The notes under the pieces: model-generated
Told to the model about the DNA's origin: nothing
Seen by the model: only the letters and a program-made list of their open reading frames with translations
Database searches by the model: none
Position numbers and translations under genes: made by a program
Part shown: positions 13,006-25,045 of the stretch, in pieces
Layout of the letters: every line of letters starts with the position of its first letter
How positions within the stretch are numbered: position 1 is the first letter of the stretch
Assembly (NCBI GenBank): GCA_902702965.1
Contig: CACRXP010000088.1
Location: 364,536-428,535, forward strand
Reading direction: 5' to 3'
Source: Spirometra erinaceieuropaei
Taxonomy: Eukaryota; Platyhelminthes; Cestoda; Diphyllobothriidea; Diphyllobothriidae
DNA length: 64,000 bases

Positions 13006-14038
13006 GTTGGCTTGTAGTTCTGGTTATCCACCATACAATACTGACATAATCCCCAAAACATTTGCTATAAACACGAGACCAGCTCGGGAGAACTTTTTTT
13101 TTCAGGTTTACAGAAAAACAGACTGGAAAACGGAAAAAGTGCTTTTTCACCAAGTAGATCTCGTTTTTCTTCTAAACAGCTTTGTTCAGTTTCTCAATGT
13201 TAATTTTAAGCCAGCTTTCTTAAAGAGCATGAAAATAGCAATTATTTTAAGCATTATTGGGATAAATGTATCCACGTAAAGGCTCCGATTAAAACTGTGG
13301 AATTGTTCCTCTATCCAAGTTATTGCATCTCCAATTTATAAAACTTTATAACGATCCGGTTATTTTTTTAAAATCTTGTTGCAATAAATAACACTGGAAG
13401 AAACGTCAAAAATTATGAAGTAATGGGAAAATTTCATCACACGAGATTTGATTGTGTTTGAGTGACTTTGCTGTAGATTGTTTGGAAGTCCCAGCCTTAT
13501 ACTGAACGTAGCAACCCTCAGCCTTTGTGGCTGAATTAAATTCTACTACACGACAGGTAATGGAATAAATGTCTAACTCGACTGTGTCCAGTACGTACGT
13601 AGTCTTTAACGCATTGAGGGCCAAAGGCGCACTCTTACATTACAAAATGTCCAAGCTTTTTTACTTAAACTGTCCACTGTTCTCTCGCTATCTGCTTGCA
13701 CTGATCAGTTTTGCAGACAAGTGCGTCATACATTTTCTGCGCATGGGAAGACTGTCCAGTTAGGGAGCTTTTTCATCTTAAATACAAGAACAGTCGTGGA
13801 GCTGACGCAGTTTTGTCCCGTCGTCCAATTTCTGGTCGCCAGAAACTTTGACCTCCAAACGAGGACAGCCATACTGCTGCTCTATAGGTATAATAATGTG
13901 ATCAAACGTGTTGATTGGGACATTCGGAATCAATTTAACCGCGCTGCTAATAAGGTGCGGTAGATTTTTGCAAAAACCACGCCGACCCATCCTACTGAAA
14001 TTGGCGAGTCAGGAGAAGTAGAAGTATAAGCTAAGATC

Positions 14039-14446
14039 TATAGGGGGCAACGGTATAGAGAAGGACCCCAGTTAACTGTCAGTAGACAGTGGGTCGTGTC
14101 ATATGGGGTTTTATCTTGGCATACATTTGCAGGTCGTTGCAGAAATTACACTGCCAATAACAATTACTTGCCGCGACCTCACATCTCAGCTCAAAATCCG
14201 TTATTTTTTAAAATTTAGTTTTTGTTTGTTGTTTAATTACCATTCTCATTTCCGTTGTCGTGCAATAACGTAGGATGAGACTTTTGACATAAATCCAGGC
14301 AATTTTTGTGTTTTCTTCCATTTTGTCAGCTTACTGTCTAGAGTGCTGCCCCACCCATAAAGCTCCCTTTGTAATAAGTCACGCATGGCACGATCCACAG
14401 TCTACTGACAGTTAAGTGGGGTCCTTCTCTATACCGCTGCCCTATA
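14039..14446. mobile_element. 408-bp inverted-repeat element (second MITE-like family)
   Basis: The left end TATAGGGGGCAACGGTATAG and the right end CTATACCGCTGCCCTATA are inverted repeats that stay paired for about 60 bp, including GTCAGTAGACAG opposite TCTACTGAC. There is no coding potential. It lies inside the CLIC intron; no second copy is seen in this window. Confidence 0.72.
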
Positions 14447-15320
14447 AGAATTACATGGAGGTTCAGTCGACGGATCAAAATATACCGCGTTTTCCAAGGG
14501 ATGGGCGCAGCGTGGGTGACTTGCTCGTGAATCCAAATACTCGATATCCTTTCCCTCACCCGCTTATGGAAAGGCAGAGTTAAAACGACTAGAAGTGAAC
14601 AGAGCAGACCCACTGGGAATCCTGAAGGACCAGGAAATGCCTTGTTTGCGACAGGTGCATCCTGGACGACCCCCACCGGAATGCTTTGGCCTACTTCAGC
14701 GTCGCGCCAATTATCCGAGGAGCAAAAAGAGTTAAAGCACACATTTGGGCCAATCAACGCAGAGCGAACTATCGATTTGTGCTAAGGTCCGGTGTCGCAC
14801 AATTCTTCCCCTCTTCGTTGGTCGCCCTTCAGGGAGGGTTGCTGTATTGCTAGTTCCAGTCGGCTAACCGAACTGCATGACCCGGAGATGCGCATAACCT
14901 TTTTGCAAATGAAATGACTCAACTTGTGGTCTGCAGAGCACTCGTTGCCTGTTCAAAATGCGGGCTCTGTTTTCGGCCTCGTCTTCATCATTCCGAACTT
15001 GAGAGAGTCAGCTGTTCAGGTACGCCGCATGATGGTAACAACAGACGTATTATCATCATGGTTCCCTACGGTCAGTTGCTGTGAGTCAAGATTTGACTGC
15101 ATCCAATCGAGTCTGGAGCACTGAGCTCAGGAACCAGTCCAGTCGGGAAAGTACGCCATCTTTTTGCCGCAACATGGCCTCTGTTTTAGCTTTATAACCT
15201 TCTTCTTGCAGGTATCTTTAGCATAAGCTAGTCTCCACGTTTGTCAGTCAACAACGCCTGATGGGCCACTGGTACAGGCGTCCAATACCCTTCCGGGACC
15301 GTTTTCGCTGTACTATGTCT

Positions 15321-16303
15321 AAGAGTGAGCGATCTCATGAAATGTTGGCTGAAATTCTGAAATGCCTTTTCGATTACGAAGGGTTACTTAGGCGCGGTTG
15401 TAGTGCAGATTATCTTGTGGCATAATCCTATAATATTTCAGACTCGGCCGGATGTCAGCTTTTGAATGCACTGCTGGCCAATCTTCTGTAGAAACCGTAC
15501 TCGGTAAAAAAGACTACTTAAGTGACATGCGTTTTTCCCATTGATTTTCGATGGTCTTGCAAATTCAAATATAACTTATGGAAACCATAAATTAAAATAT
15601 GCTTTCTTTCAATTTTTTGATAAAGAATCACGTCTTTTTTATATTTATACTTGAAGAAGGAGTATAATTAGATTTTAAAAAAGTTTTCTAATCCTCGAAT
15701 AATTTGGAGCCTGATCAGTCGTTACATTAGCGCTTAGTGGTTTCCATATACAAGGTGCACGCGTTCCGCGTAAAGAAAATCATATATTTTTTATCCCTTT
15801 AAAAAGATACCATACAGAGCTCAGAAAATTTTGCAATGGATGCGGAATATGTTGTACATTTCATGAGGAGCTGTGGTAAACGGCCAGGTACGATGCTATG
15901 GAAATAGACATTGCGCGGTCTTAAAGAATCTCCAAATTAGAAAACTTTTTTTAAAACCCAATTATACTCCTTCTTCGAGTAACAAATATAAAGATGACGT
16001 GATTCTGTATCAACTGCGTCAGCTGCATCAACTGTTCATGTTTTTTTAAAAATATAATTGAATTTATAAGACCATCAAAAATAAATTGAAAAATGCTTGC
16101 TACTTAAGCGCTCATTTTTGACGAGTACTAACTCCACAGAAGTTGGAAAGGCAGGGTATTCAAAAGGTGACATTCTGTCGAGTCCAAAATATTATTGGAT
16201 CATGCCGCGAGATAATCAATATTACAACCGCCCTTAAGTACTCCCTTCTTATCGAAAACGCGTTTCAGAAATTTAGCCAAAATTTAATGAGATCGGTCGC
16301 TCA
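15321..16303. mobile_element. Foldback element copy D (CLIC intron)
   Basis: A divergent copy. The outer arms GAGCGATCTCATGAAATG and its inverse near 16300 still pair. Confidence 0.72.
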
Positions 16304-16623
16304 ATGTCTCACTTCAGTGACTCCTTATTAAGGTGAACTCTATGGCGTTCTGACACAGATGGGATCTGAGACGCCTCCTTCTTGATTCTGTGAAAATGCC
16401 GTCCATTGTGCGCGGATCGGACGTGTTGCACGCGTAGGCCTCCTGTTTGTTCACTGAGCCCGAGCCCAGTCCTATCGACTCTGTCTTGTCAACAGGCCCA
16501 GCAGGGTTGGGAAGGAGTTTTTGCGGCATGCCATCAAGCGCAAATCACCGCCCTGCGTCCATCACATTGTGGGGCACATGGTGTAGACATCGTCGTTCGC
16601 GACGACCGAATTGTCGACTGACT

Positions 16624-17580
16624 ATACGATGGGTGGGCTAACTCATTAAATGTCAACCGAAATTCCGAAATGCGTCTCCGTTTCGAAATGATCGTGCAGC
16701 ATAGTTTCAGTTCCCTCAGGATGCCGGCTCTGGAGCGAACTCCTTTCAGGCTGCATGTAGAAACTAAATTTTGTAAAAAAATGACTACTTAAATAGCGTG
16801 CATTTGTCGCGAGGATTTTCGACGTCCTTAACAACTCAAATAAATTTTATGGAATAAATCCATAAAAATATTCATTCTTCTGTTTATTCGCAGAAAATCA
16901 CGTCTTCTTCCAATTTGATACTCGATGAAAGGGTATAATTCGGTTTTTAAAAACGTTTCCAATTCCCGAATAATTTAGAACCCGATCTGCCGTTACACTT
17001 GCATTCAGAGTTTCCAAACTATGAGTCTTATATTTTCCGCGTTCGCAAAACCATACACTTCTCTACCGTATAAAGAGGAGATCGTATGGGGTTCATAAAA
17101 AGAAGCAGCGGATTTGAACCATACTATTAACTATACAAACCACAATGGTAAATGCATAGACGACGTTTTATGAACGAGCATCTCACGGTATAAAAACACC
17201 TAACAATTAGAAACTTTTTAACAACCGAATTATACGCTTCCTTCGAGTATAAAACTAGAAAAAGACATGACATTCTACTGAATGAGCAAAAGAATTAATA
17301 TCTTTTGCATTTTCTGGATAAAATGCAATTGAATTTTTAAGAGCATCGAAAATTATAGAGAAAAATGCATGCTACCTAAGCAGTCATTTTTACAGTGTGC
17401 AGTTTCTGCATGCGGCCGAAAAGATTTTCGTTCGAACGCCGGCATTCTAAGGTTACTGAATTATTATGGAATTATGCTGCTCGATGATTGGTTTTACAAC
17501 GCTTCTTAATTAAGCAGTTCGAAATGAAAACGCATTTCGTCATTTCTGTTGACATTTTATGAGTTAGCCCACCTACTGTA
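16624..17580. mobile_element. Foldback element copy E (CLIC intron)
   Basis: The left end has GGGTGGGCTAACTCATTAAA; the right end is GAGTTAGCCCACCTACTGTA. It stops 115 bp before the acceptor of CLIC exon 2. Confidence 0.82.
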
Positions 17581-17695
17581 CATGCTGTTTCTTCACCCCT
17601 ATCATTGCCACTAGCCAGTGTTATGAGCCAACTGGAATTTAAAAAAAAAGTTAAGCAGTTTTTTACAATCAGACATCTCCTCGACTATCATTTAG

Positions 17696-18151
17696 ACGCA
17701 CACCACCTACCTGGAGTCTGACAGCGTCGCCTACGCGGACTGCGTCATCGCCACCAAGGTGCAGCAGGTCCGTGTGGCCGGTCACTTCTACGGCAACTTC
17801 TGCATTCCGCCCGATCTGCGCTGTTTGTGGGCCTACATGTCGCACATCTACGCTGTGCCAGCCTTCCAGATCAGTTGTCCATCCGACCGAGACATTCTGC
17901 TGCACTACTTCGACAAGGTGGCCTTCCCGCAGGCCGCGGACCGTACTGCCGTCCAGAGACGAATCCTGGCCCTAGAGGAGAGCCAGCGCTCTCTCAGTAT
18001 TCCTCCAGCGCTCCCAAACTCTGCGGGGAGCGGCAGCAGCAGCAGTGCAGTCCTAGGGGCTGACCAAACAGCGATGACGACGAGGGTCTTTGATCAGGCC
18101 ATGGTGCAGGACCTGTTGAAAAAGCAGGTCACATTCGGACCACTGCCTTAG
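17696..18151 (+). CDS. CLIC: Chloride intracellular channel (CLIC) protein, exon 2 and stop
   Basis: This exon encodes the C-terminal all-helical GST-like domain, residues 149-299. A polypyrimidine-poor but usable acceptor (ATCATTTAG) precedes ACG at 17696. It is in phase 0, matching the exon 1 donor, and the frame has a stop (TAG) exactly at the acceptor. Family landmarks in order are: YADC (the ADC of LTLADCNLLP in vertebrates); VRVAGHFYGNFCIPPDL, matching the EXC-4 pattern of an Arg-Val-Ala-Gly segment followed by IP; LWAYMSHIY; and CPSDRDILLHY, the diagnostic C-P-[AS]-D-x-[DE] motif. A Ser/Gly-rich, probably disordered tail of about 60 residues follows, so the 299-residue protein is longer than the usual 240-290. 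TAG is at 18149. No AATAAA lies close downstream; the nearest I see is about 19040. A dispersed repeat starts within 60 bp of the stop. An additional small exon inside the intron cannot be excluded. Confidence 0.88.
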   Translation, partial: THTTYLESDSVAYADCVIATKVQQVRVAGHFYGNFCIPPDLRCLWAYMSHIYAVPAFQISCPSDRDILLHYFDKVAFPQAADRTAVQRRILALEESQRSLSIPPALPNSAGSGSSSSAVLGADQTAMTTRVFDQAMVQDLLKKQVTFGPLP

Positions 18152-18208
18152 AACGATCTAGAATCCTCCAGGCACAGATCATCATTATGCGGAAAAGTCT
18201 GTTGTGTT

Positions 18209-18980
18209 TGCCCACACGTGATATACTACACTGGAAGACAGACAGCCCATGAAGTTAGTTGCGAAGCCAAGAAACGTTTTCACGAATACTGTCGACTCTG
18301 TCTGTCGTCAGACGTGTAACCAATGTGTAAAACGGTTGACTTCTCAAACGCGCCGTTTGGATGCCGTTGTGCCGTTTAGATTGACTGCCGCTGATATTTC
18401 ATGGACACATATGCATGCTAAAGCTGTCTCCCTTTTGAGAACTTCCTTTAAATACCCAACTGTATTTAATTGTATATCTTCCCTCGTAACTGTCGAGTGC
18501 CTTATTGAGGACCATCCTAATACTATCATCCTATCTAAAAAGGACGCTGAGCAGACGGTACTTTAATATTTCCTTGTGACAGCTGGCTGTTCGCTGCAAG
18601 AGAGAGGCCGACAGTAGCATAATCAGAATAGCATACCCGAGGAAGACAAGGGAGACTGGAATGGCCACTTCTGGCTTATTAGCCGCCGCCAGCCAGTCAT
18701 ACCCAACCCCGAAGTGTGGAACGCCCGAGGATCGAACTCGCGACCTGTTAGTTAGAATTCCACGCCTCTAACCACTGGGCCACGAGCTCGTTGCCCTGTC
18801 GGTTTCGATCGGAAATATACAATGGTAGGGAGTACTCGCCGATTGTTCTTTCGGAACTCACTCGATCCGATGCTATTCTGCCTATAACATGCGCCGCCGT
18901 ACGGCTGCTGGTTGGGCTCAAGAGAGAGCCCGTAAGGCACAACGGGACGAGTAAGATCCGTAGGAACGACCGGTGAGCGT
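18209..18980 (-). mobile_element. Composite repeat with tRNA-SINE, copy 2
   Basis: The same arrangement as 8041-8861, starting 58 bp after the CLIC stop codon. At about 18860 the minus-strand SINE is cut and followed head to head by a plus-strand core module ending GAGCGTCCCCTGCCAT. Confidence 0.75.
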
Positions 18981-19045
18981 CCCCTGCCATAGTAACATAA
19001 TCTATATCTGCCGAATTGGTAGCTACCGTTAAAAAACCAAATAAA

Positions 19046-20254
19046 TCTTGATGTGAAATGCTTGCGCTGAACTACACGAAACATTGACCACTATCCTTCA
19101 TCATGTTTTCTTCGGAGTAGGTTCCGCGATTTAGTGGATTTGACAGACCAACAGGCGAAAAATTCTTGTAAACTAAAAAGAAGCTCATTTTACAGATGGA
19201 AACTACCTTCCGACATAAAACTTTCAAAAGAAGGCATCAATTTCGGTCCGGCTGAATTTGCTACTTGGGCCAGTGTTTTGCGGACTAATATCCACAAGTT
19301 TCATAAGCCTGGTTCTGAATGTCGGGGCCAATCCTCCTAACTACTTAATGGTTAAATTGAATTGATTTCAAACTATCTACCGGCTATTCGGAAACTTCAA
19401 GAACCTGCAAAAGTACTTGCGTTTTTTCGCAAATATATGCATTACCGAATATTTAAAAACGAAAAAATGAAGTCCTTCCCCCACAAAATTACTGAAAAAA
19501 CTTCATTCACAGTCAGTTTGACAAAGGCCACCTGGCTCTTACACATGCAATGCGAAAAAGGGAGAATGCGTGTTACGGTGTTGGTACTACCCAACTAGCA
19601 GGTATTTTCATCACTGAGCTTGTTGTTTTCACCATCCTCTTGTCCCCAACTTGGCCAGAGAGTGAGTCTTTTCCATCTGGATAATGGGACCGCTTATGGT
19701 CAAACAAGCCCATCCTCGCGTATTTCATGCAAATGTGATGGACAGGAAGAATTCGAGTACGGACGTTGTCTTGGTAACTGATCATCCTTTTCTACCTCTT
19801 CGGACTTCGCCTGACTGAGATGTTCTAACCATGGCAACGGCACCAAAACAAACTACACACGCTGGAGTGCACATTAAGATGTCGGTTTATCGTGAGGTAA
19901 TCTCTGAGGACGTGTGTGTGCTTGTATATGTTAGATTGCATGCATTCTCCAAAACAGTTACCGCAATATGTCCGATTGACTAGTAACTGCTTTTGTTTAA
20001 GTAATTAACGCCGACATCAGTCTTCAGAAAAAGAAAGACATGGTTGCCTAGGGGAGTTTTGATGATGAGCGAGACTGCCTTCTCTTACCTTACATATCAG
20101 CTGTTCTGTGGGAGTTTTCGACAAAACGCGCTGCAAAAATTTACCAGTGCATTCTGTATTGTTTGTTGCGCTCACTGAGATCCTCTTTTCGAGAATCTGG
20201 CCGTGCTCACAAACGAGATGCGTTTCAAAACTTAGTTAAGGGTGCGTAGATTTC
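19046..20254. other. Unassigned spacer
   Basis: Short open frames only; nothing recognised. Confidence 0.5.
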
Positions 20255-21020
20255 GTCAGACTAAGTAACATTCATTTTCCCATTAATTATCGATGCCTCT
20301 AAAAATTTAATTACATTTCATGGAAAACAAGCATAAAAATATTAATTCACTTGCTCATTCGTAGAAAATAACGTCTTCTTCCAAATTTAAATACGAAGAC
20401 ATGGTATAATTTGGTTTTGATAAAGTTACTTATTGTGTGACTTTTTTAATATCGTGAAATAGCCGTTCATAAAAGGTCATGTCTCTGCATTTACTAATGT
20501 GGCTTGTAAAGTTAACAATATGGCTCTACTCCACTGCCAAAATTAGGAACCCCATATAGTCTCCCTTTAATACCGTAGAGGAATGTATGGTTTTCTGTGC
20601 GCGGAAAATATACTGCTTGTAGTTTGGGAACCCTGAATGCAAGTATAACGGCAGGTCGAGTTCAAAATTAGTAGGGAATGGGAGAAGTTTTTGGAAACCA
20701 AATTATACCCTCCCTTCGAATATAAAATCTGAAGAAGACGCAATTTTCTTCCAAATGAGCAAATGAATGAATATTTCTATGCATTTGTTCCATAAAATGC
20801 AATTAAATCTGTAGGAGCATCGAGAGTCAATGAGAAAAATGCATGCTATAAAAGTAGTTATTTCTTGCAGTTTATCGTTTTTGCATGCAGGTAACTGAAC
20901 TGCTATAGAATCACGCTGCACGACCATAAGTTTTACAACCCTACTTAATTAACCTTTTCAAAACGAACATGCATTTCGGAATTTCGGTTGACATTTCATA
21001 CGTAAGTCCACCTATAGTAT
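20255..21020. mobile_element. Foldback element copy F, left-truncated
   Basis: It lacks the outer left arm. The centre is reverse (GAATGCAAGTATAACGGCAG) and the right end is TCCACCTATAGTA. Confidence 0.75.
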
Positions 21021-21140
21021 TTATACAGTAGTGTTTTCTTCTGCAGTCCTCATGGGACGGTATCACTTGGACGAAATGGGGTGAGCAGTGGTCACCTGAA
21101 GGAATCAGTGACGAGGTCGGAGTAATCATCGGGCCAATTA

Positions 21141-21413
21141 NNNNNNNNNNNNNNNNNNNNNNNNNNNNNNNNNNNNNNNNNNNNNNNNNNNNNNNNNNNN
21201 NNNNNNNNNNNNNNNNNNNNNNNNNNNNNNNNNNNNNNNNNNNNNNNNNNNNNNNNNNNNNNNNNNNNNNNNNNNNNNNNNNNNNNNNNNNNNNNNNNNN
21301 NNNNNNNNNNNNNNNNNNNNNNNNNNNNNNNNNNNNNNNNNNNNNNNNNNNNNNNNNNNNNNNNNNNNNNNNNNNNNNNNNNNNNNNNNNNNNNNNNNNN
21401 NNNNNNNNNNNNN
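21141..21413. other. Assembly gap (273 N)
   Basis: A run of N; the content is unknown. Confidence 0.99.
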
Positions 21414-21955
21414 CTTGGGGTAGAATACAGACGCCATAAAAGTCAGGTCCGCCCTAGAAATAATTCTGATAAATTAAAGTATTTCGCCGATCATCAAGTA
21501 CTTAAGAAACTACGAACTTATCAAATCGGTTACTAAAATCTGCATGTGACCTGGTATTTAACCGATCTTTATAGGTAGAGTGTGCTTTCATGGCCTAGAG
21601 CTCGGAACACAAAAACAGCTGTTTGTTAGCCAGTTCATTCGTGTTGTTTTTTTGTAACCCCGGCAGTCGTGGCTTCCGCGGAGGAGTATTTGCTCCGCAA
21701 GTCAGCGAAGCCGATTGATTGGTCACTTGAGCTGAGTACCGGTGGTCTGTCTACGGCCTCTCCCATGAAGCCAAATTACTTCGCTTCTTAATGACAAGCA
21801 AACCAGTGCATGTCCATTTCTGTGTGGACTAATGTCTGCTTGAACGTGAACACATGGGACTTTTGTGGCCGCAAGGAACGGAATTTCCTTCCCCGACACC
21901 ACCAGTAACTCTGATAAGAAATAGAAGCGATCAGTGGGACAAGGGCTTTATTCGT

Positions 21956-21994
21956 CTGAGGTTTCAGATTCTCATTTGAACCCCTCATCAGAGA
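21956..21994 (-). ncRNA. Hammerhead-like motif, tandem pair member 1
   Basis: CTGATGAG, stem GGGTTC / GAATCT, then GAAACCTCAG. The flanking GGGCTTTATTCG is shared with member 2 at 22120. Confidence 0.45.
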
Positions 21995-22119
21995 CAGTGA
22001 CAGAAACGGGTGGTTCGTGCACAGGAAGTTGCAGTTTTGCCGATACAGGTGAAGATGCGAGTTCCAGGAAGTAGTTGACCAGAATAAAAAGCGATCGCTG
22101 TAACAAGGGCTTTATTCGC

Positions 22120-22158
22120 CTGACGTTTCGAATTCTCACTTAAATCCATCATCAGTGA
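22120..22158 (-). ncRNA. Hammerhead-like motif, tandem pair member 2
   Basis: CTGATGAT, stem GGATTT / GAATTC, then GAAACGTCAG. The stem sequence differs from member 1, yet all six positions can pair. Confidence 0.45.
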
Positions 22159-22439
22159 CAACGGCAGCTGTTTCGATCTTCTTTTATTCTTGATTGGCCT
22201 TCTATTTAGAGTTGGTGGGCCTCATTCATTCCACATGTCATGAGTGGTGACAAGTGGAGGTGTCGTGTCCGTAACCTTCGCTTCTCACAGCAAAATGTTT
22301 TTGACTGTTCAGATTAATTTCATCGATTGACCGCTGTAACGGATGGAGAAAAAAATAGGAATTAGCACCGAAACCCTACGTTATTTCGTAGAACAATAAA
22401 ACCCCGCCCAGTCCCAAACGCTTTTATAACATTTTCGAC

Positions 22440-23665
22440 CCTTCCGTGCGGAGGGGGAATTTCGATCCCCAATTCTTGCCACACATAATTCCCAGCTAAC
22501 TGAGGTTATAGATTCCCTTAAGGCACCCCTCTAGTCCTGCTAGTAGTCTCGACGGACGTCTTTGAACGACATGAAGGGGGAATAAAAACCACCGTAGTTA
22601 AGTTTGGAGTTAGGACACGGGAATAGGTGGAATTTAGTGCAAGGCCAGCCAGAAGGAGGTTTCTTTGCTTCCGTATTACCTTTGAACGTCTAAAAGGGAT
22701 TTGATAATTCTCCGTGGACCTGAATCTTTTAGAAAAGTGACGGACGTTTGACAGTCAGGCTTTTCCTCTGTCTACTTTCCGGTATTTTAAATGATTTTAT
22801 CTCTTAATTTTCTCAGAAATAAACTGCAAACTTGGAATAGATCGGTTTACACTAAGTCCTGTTGATTCAGATCGAAATTTGATGTATGAATATTTGGACC
22901 TAAGTTTATCACTCACAGTCTGATAACCGCGAAATACTCACTAACTGTCGGAAGGCAGCTAATAGTATATTTTAGGGTTACAAGATGCGATACTAGCATT
23001 TTACTATACTAGCTATTACCTGTGCTGCTAGTACGGTATCTTGTAACCCTGGAATTCCGAATAATGCTTCAGACACCGAATGCTACGAAGGAGGTCTCCT
23101 GTAAGAATGCCTCCCGGGGAATACACTCGGCCGTACAGCGTGTTTACCGTTAGCTGAGTGCACACGATCACTTGAGTAGTAAGCTAGTCTGTAGTGGGTA
23201 AACAGATACGCAGTCTTTACTGAAGATTAAATAAATCCGCGACCTTTCGCATCTCCCCGATTTCAAAACTGAATCATCACACCACCCACAGTATCAATGC
23301 GAGCTCCTTTGGCATTTGAGAGACTGAAAGCACTTTCCGAGAACGGATAAATACTGACACCCACATTGTGTTAGCAGAAGCGGATTCAATGCCTTTCGAG
23401 GCCCATTAGAGAAACAATTTTTTCATTCACTCCACCATGCTGCAGTGTCATTGCTTCTCAATGTAATAACACTGAAAAATAAGCAATTTGCCTGGATACA
23501 AATTGAATTTTACGCGCCCTAATATGAAACCAATCTTACTTTTTCTAGTCTGTTGTCCCCTAGTACTCAGTCCAGACTGTCTGTGTGAAGTTCACCGCTT
23601 ACCGATGAGTTGTCGCCTTAGGCTTTGCGAGACTAGCGTTTATACGGCAGAAGTATTGCTTCTTC
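22440..23665. repeat. Dispersed repeat R3, copy 1
   Basis: Blocks shared with 23862-24785: TTCGATCCCCAATTCTTGCC, GAATAGGTGGAATTTAGTGC, CTCCTTTGGCATTTGAGAGA and GGCAGAAGTATTGCTTCT. Copy 1 additionally holds the 77-bp hairpin. Confidence 0.65.
22974..23050. repeat. 77-bp near-perfect hairpin
   Basis: The arms AGGGTTACAAGATGCGATAC and its inverse (GTATCTTGTAACCCT) pair over 25 bp with three mismatches around a loop of about 27 nt. It is absent from the second copy of the surrounding duplicated repeat, so it may be an insertion. Confidence 0.65.
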
Positions 23666-23675
23666 TAAACTCTGT

Positions 23676-23822
23676 TTTGACACCGGGCTCAGGCGGGGGA
23701 GGAGGAGAGAGTGTGGTAGACGCAGCGCAAGTCCACTGACACTATAAACGCCTGCGCAAGTCACCGTCCCTTCTCCCACCATCTGCTGTGGGGCATCTGC
23801 AGTGAACATCGTCGGATGCGAC
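23676..23822 (-). repeat. Dispersed repeat R2, partial inverted copy
   Basis: The reverse complement shares the CTGCAGATGCCCCACAGCAG region and GTGACTTGCGCAGGCGT with the other copies. Confidence 0.5.
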
Positions 23823-23861
23823 GGTCAAACTATCGTGTGTGTGTGTGTGCGTGTGTGGGGG

Positions 23862-24785
23862 GGGCGGGAACTTCGATCCCCAATTCCTGTCACGCATAAT
23901 TCCCGGCTAACCGGGGTTATGGACTTCCTTAAGACACCTATCAATTCCTCTTCGTAGTCTCGACGACAGGACGGGAGAATAGAAACGTCCCGTAGTTCGA
24001 GCGGCCGTGCGCTAAATTTCAGGGAAGTTGGAGCTAGAACACGGAAGTAGGTGCCATTTCTGGAATTTAGTGCGAGATTCCCAACGAAGGGATTTCTGTA
24101 CCACCGTCTTACCTCTTGAGGGTCTACAAGTGAACCGTAGATCCTCAGGGGAACCGAATGATTCTGAAAAGTCATGTACGCTTGGCAATGAGACATTCGT
24201 CCTACCGACATTCGGGGATTTTTGCAAAATGTTTCAGGCGCCAGACGCCATAAAGGAAACCTCGTTTAAAAATGCCCCTGGACGAGGCGATTGGATTCTA
24301 CAGCATGGCTACCGACGAATGTGGTTAAAAGATTACTTGAGTAGTAATCAGGCCGATAACGTGAAAAAAGATCTTCTGTATTTAACGGGGGATAGATAAA
24401 TCCGCTACCTTTCACATCTTCTCGATTTCACAACTCAGTCATTCTACTGCCCTTAGCAGCTCCTTTGGCGTTTAAAAGACTGAAAGCATGTTCTGAGAGC
24501 TGACAAATACTGATTCCCAAATTGCGTTAGCAGAAACAGTCTCAATGCCTTTTGAAGCATGCTGCAACACCATCGCCTGTTAATTCGCGAACAGCGAAAA
24601 GTATGTTTTTGCCAAGGGAGGAATTAGATTCACGTATCAAAGTGTAAAGCTAATCTTACATTTGTTAATCCGTTATTCCCTATTACTCTGCCCAGATTGT
24701 CTCTATGAAGTTCAACGCTCACCGCAAGCTGTCCACTTGGGAATTCGCAAGACTTGTGTTTGTGCGGCAGAAGTATTGCTCTGAA
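23862..24785. repeat. Dispersed repeat R3, copy 2
   Basis: A direct-orientation copy adjacent to copy 1, with a dispersed R2 fragment between. The plus frame at 24028-24399 is not repeated intact in copy 1 and is not considered a gene. Confidence 0.65.
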
Positions 24786-24850
24786 AAAAACCAGGGAGAT
24801 TGGAATGCCCATTTCTGATCTTCTAGCCCCAATCATGCGGGTGTACCCCA
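24782..24850 (-). mobile_element. SINE tail-module fragment
   Basis: CCAGGGAGATTGGAATGCCC and ATTTCTGATCTTCTAG resemble the tail module on the minus strand. Confidence 0.5.
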
Positions 24851-25045
24851 AGTCCCCCCCCGGAAAAAGCTATTTGTTTTAACCGGGCTCAGTTGTTCAT
24901 CGAGCAGGGCAATGAAATGCCTCCCAACTTGGACTGATACAGGTTCGGTTAGGTTGTGATCGGAAAACTTCGCGTGTCTGTGCACGATCTCGCACAGTTG
25001 AGTATGCGGGGTACGCCAGAATGTCGGTTTTTGATTACACTTCTT

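Larger units (their letters stand above)
11102..17695 (+). other. CLIC intron 1, filled with foldback elements
   Basis: This is a 6594-bp intron between GTAAGT and TTTAG. It holds three near-complete foldback elements (11211-12206, 15321-16303, 16624-17580), one fragment (12932-13005) and one 408-bp inverted-repeat element (14039-14446), which together are about half its length. The remaining stretches (12207-12931, 13006-14038, 14447-15320, 16304-16623) show no exon-like open frames that fit the CLIC family. A fragment of another dispersed repeat lies at about 16510-16605. Confidence 0.8.

Noticed and set aside
18249..18566. 105-codon open frame shared in part with 8023-8295
   Set aside because: Part of a dispersed repeat present twice; the frames are not conserved throughout and no known motif is seen.
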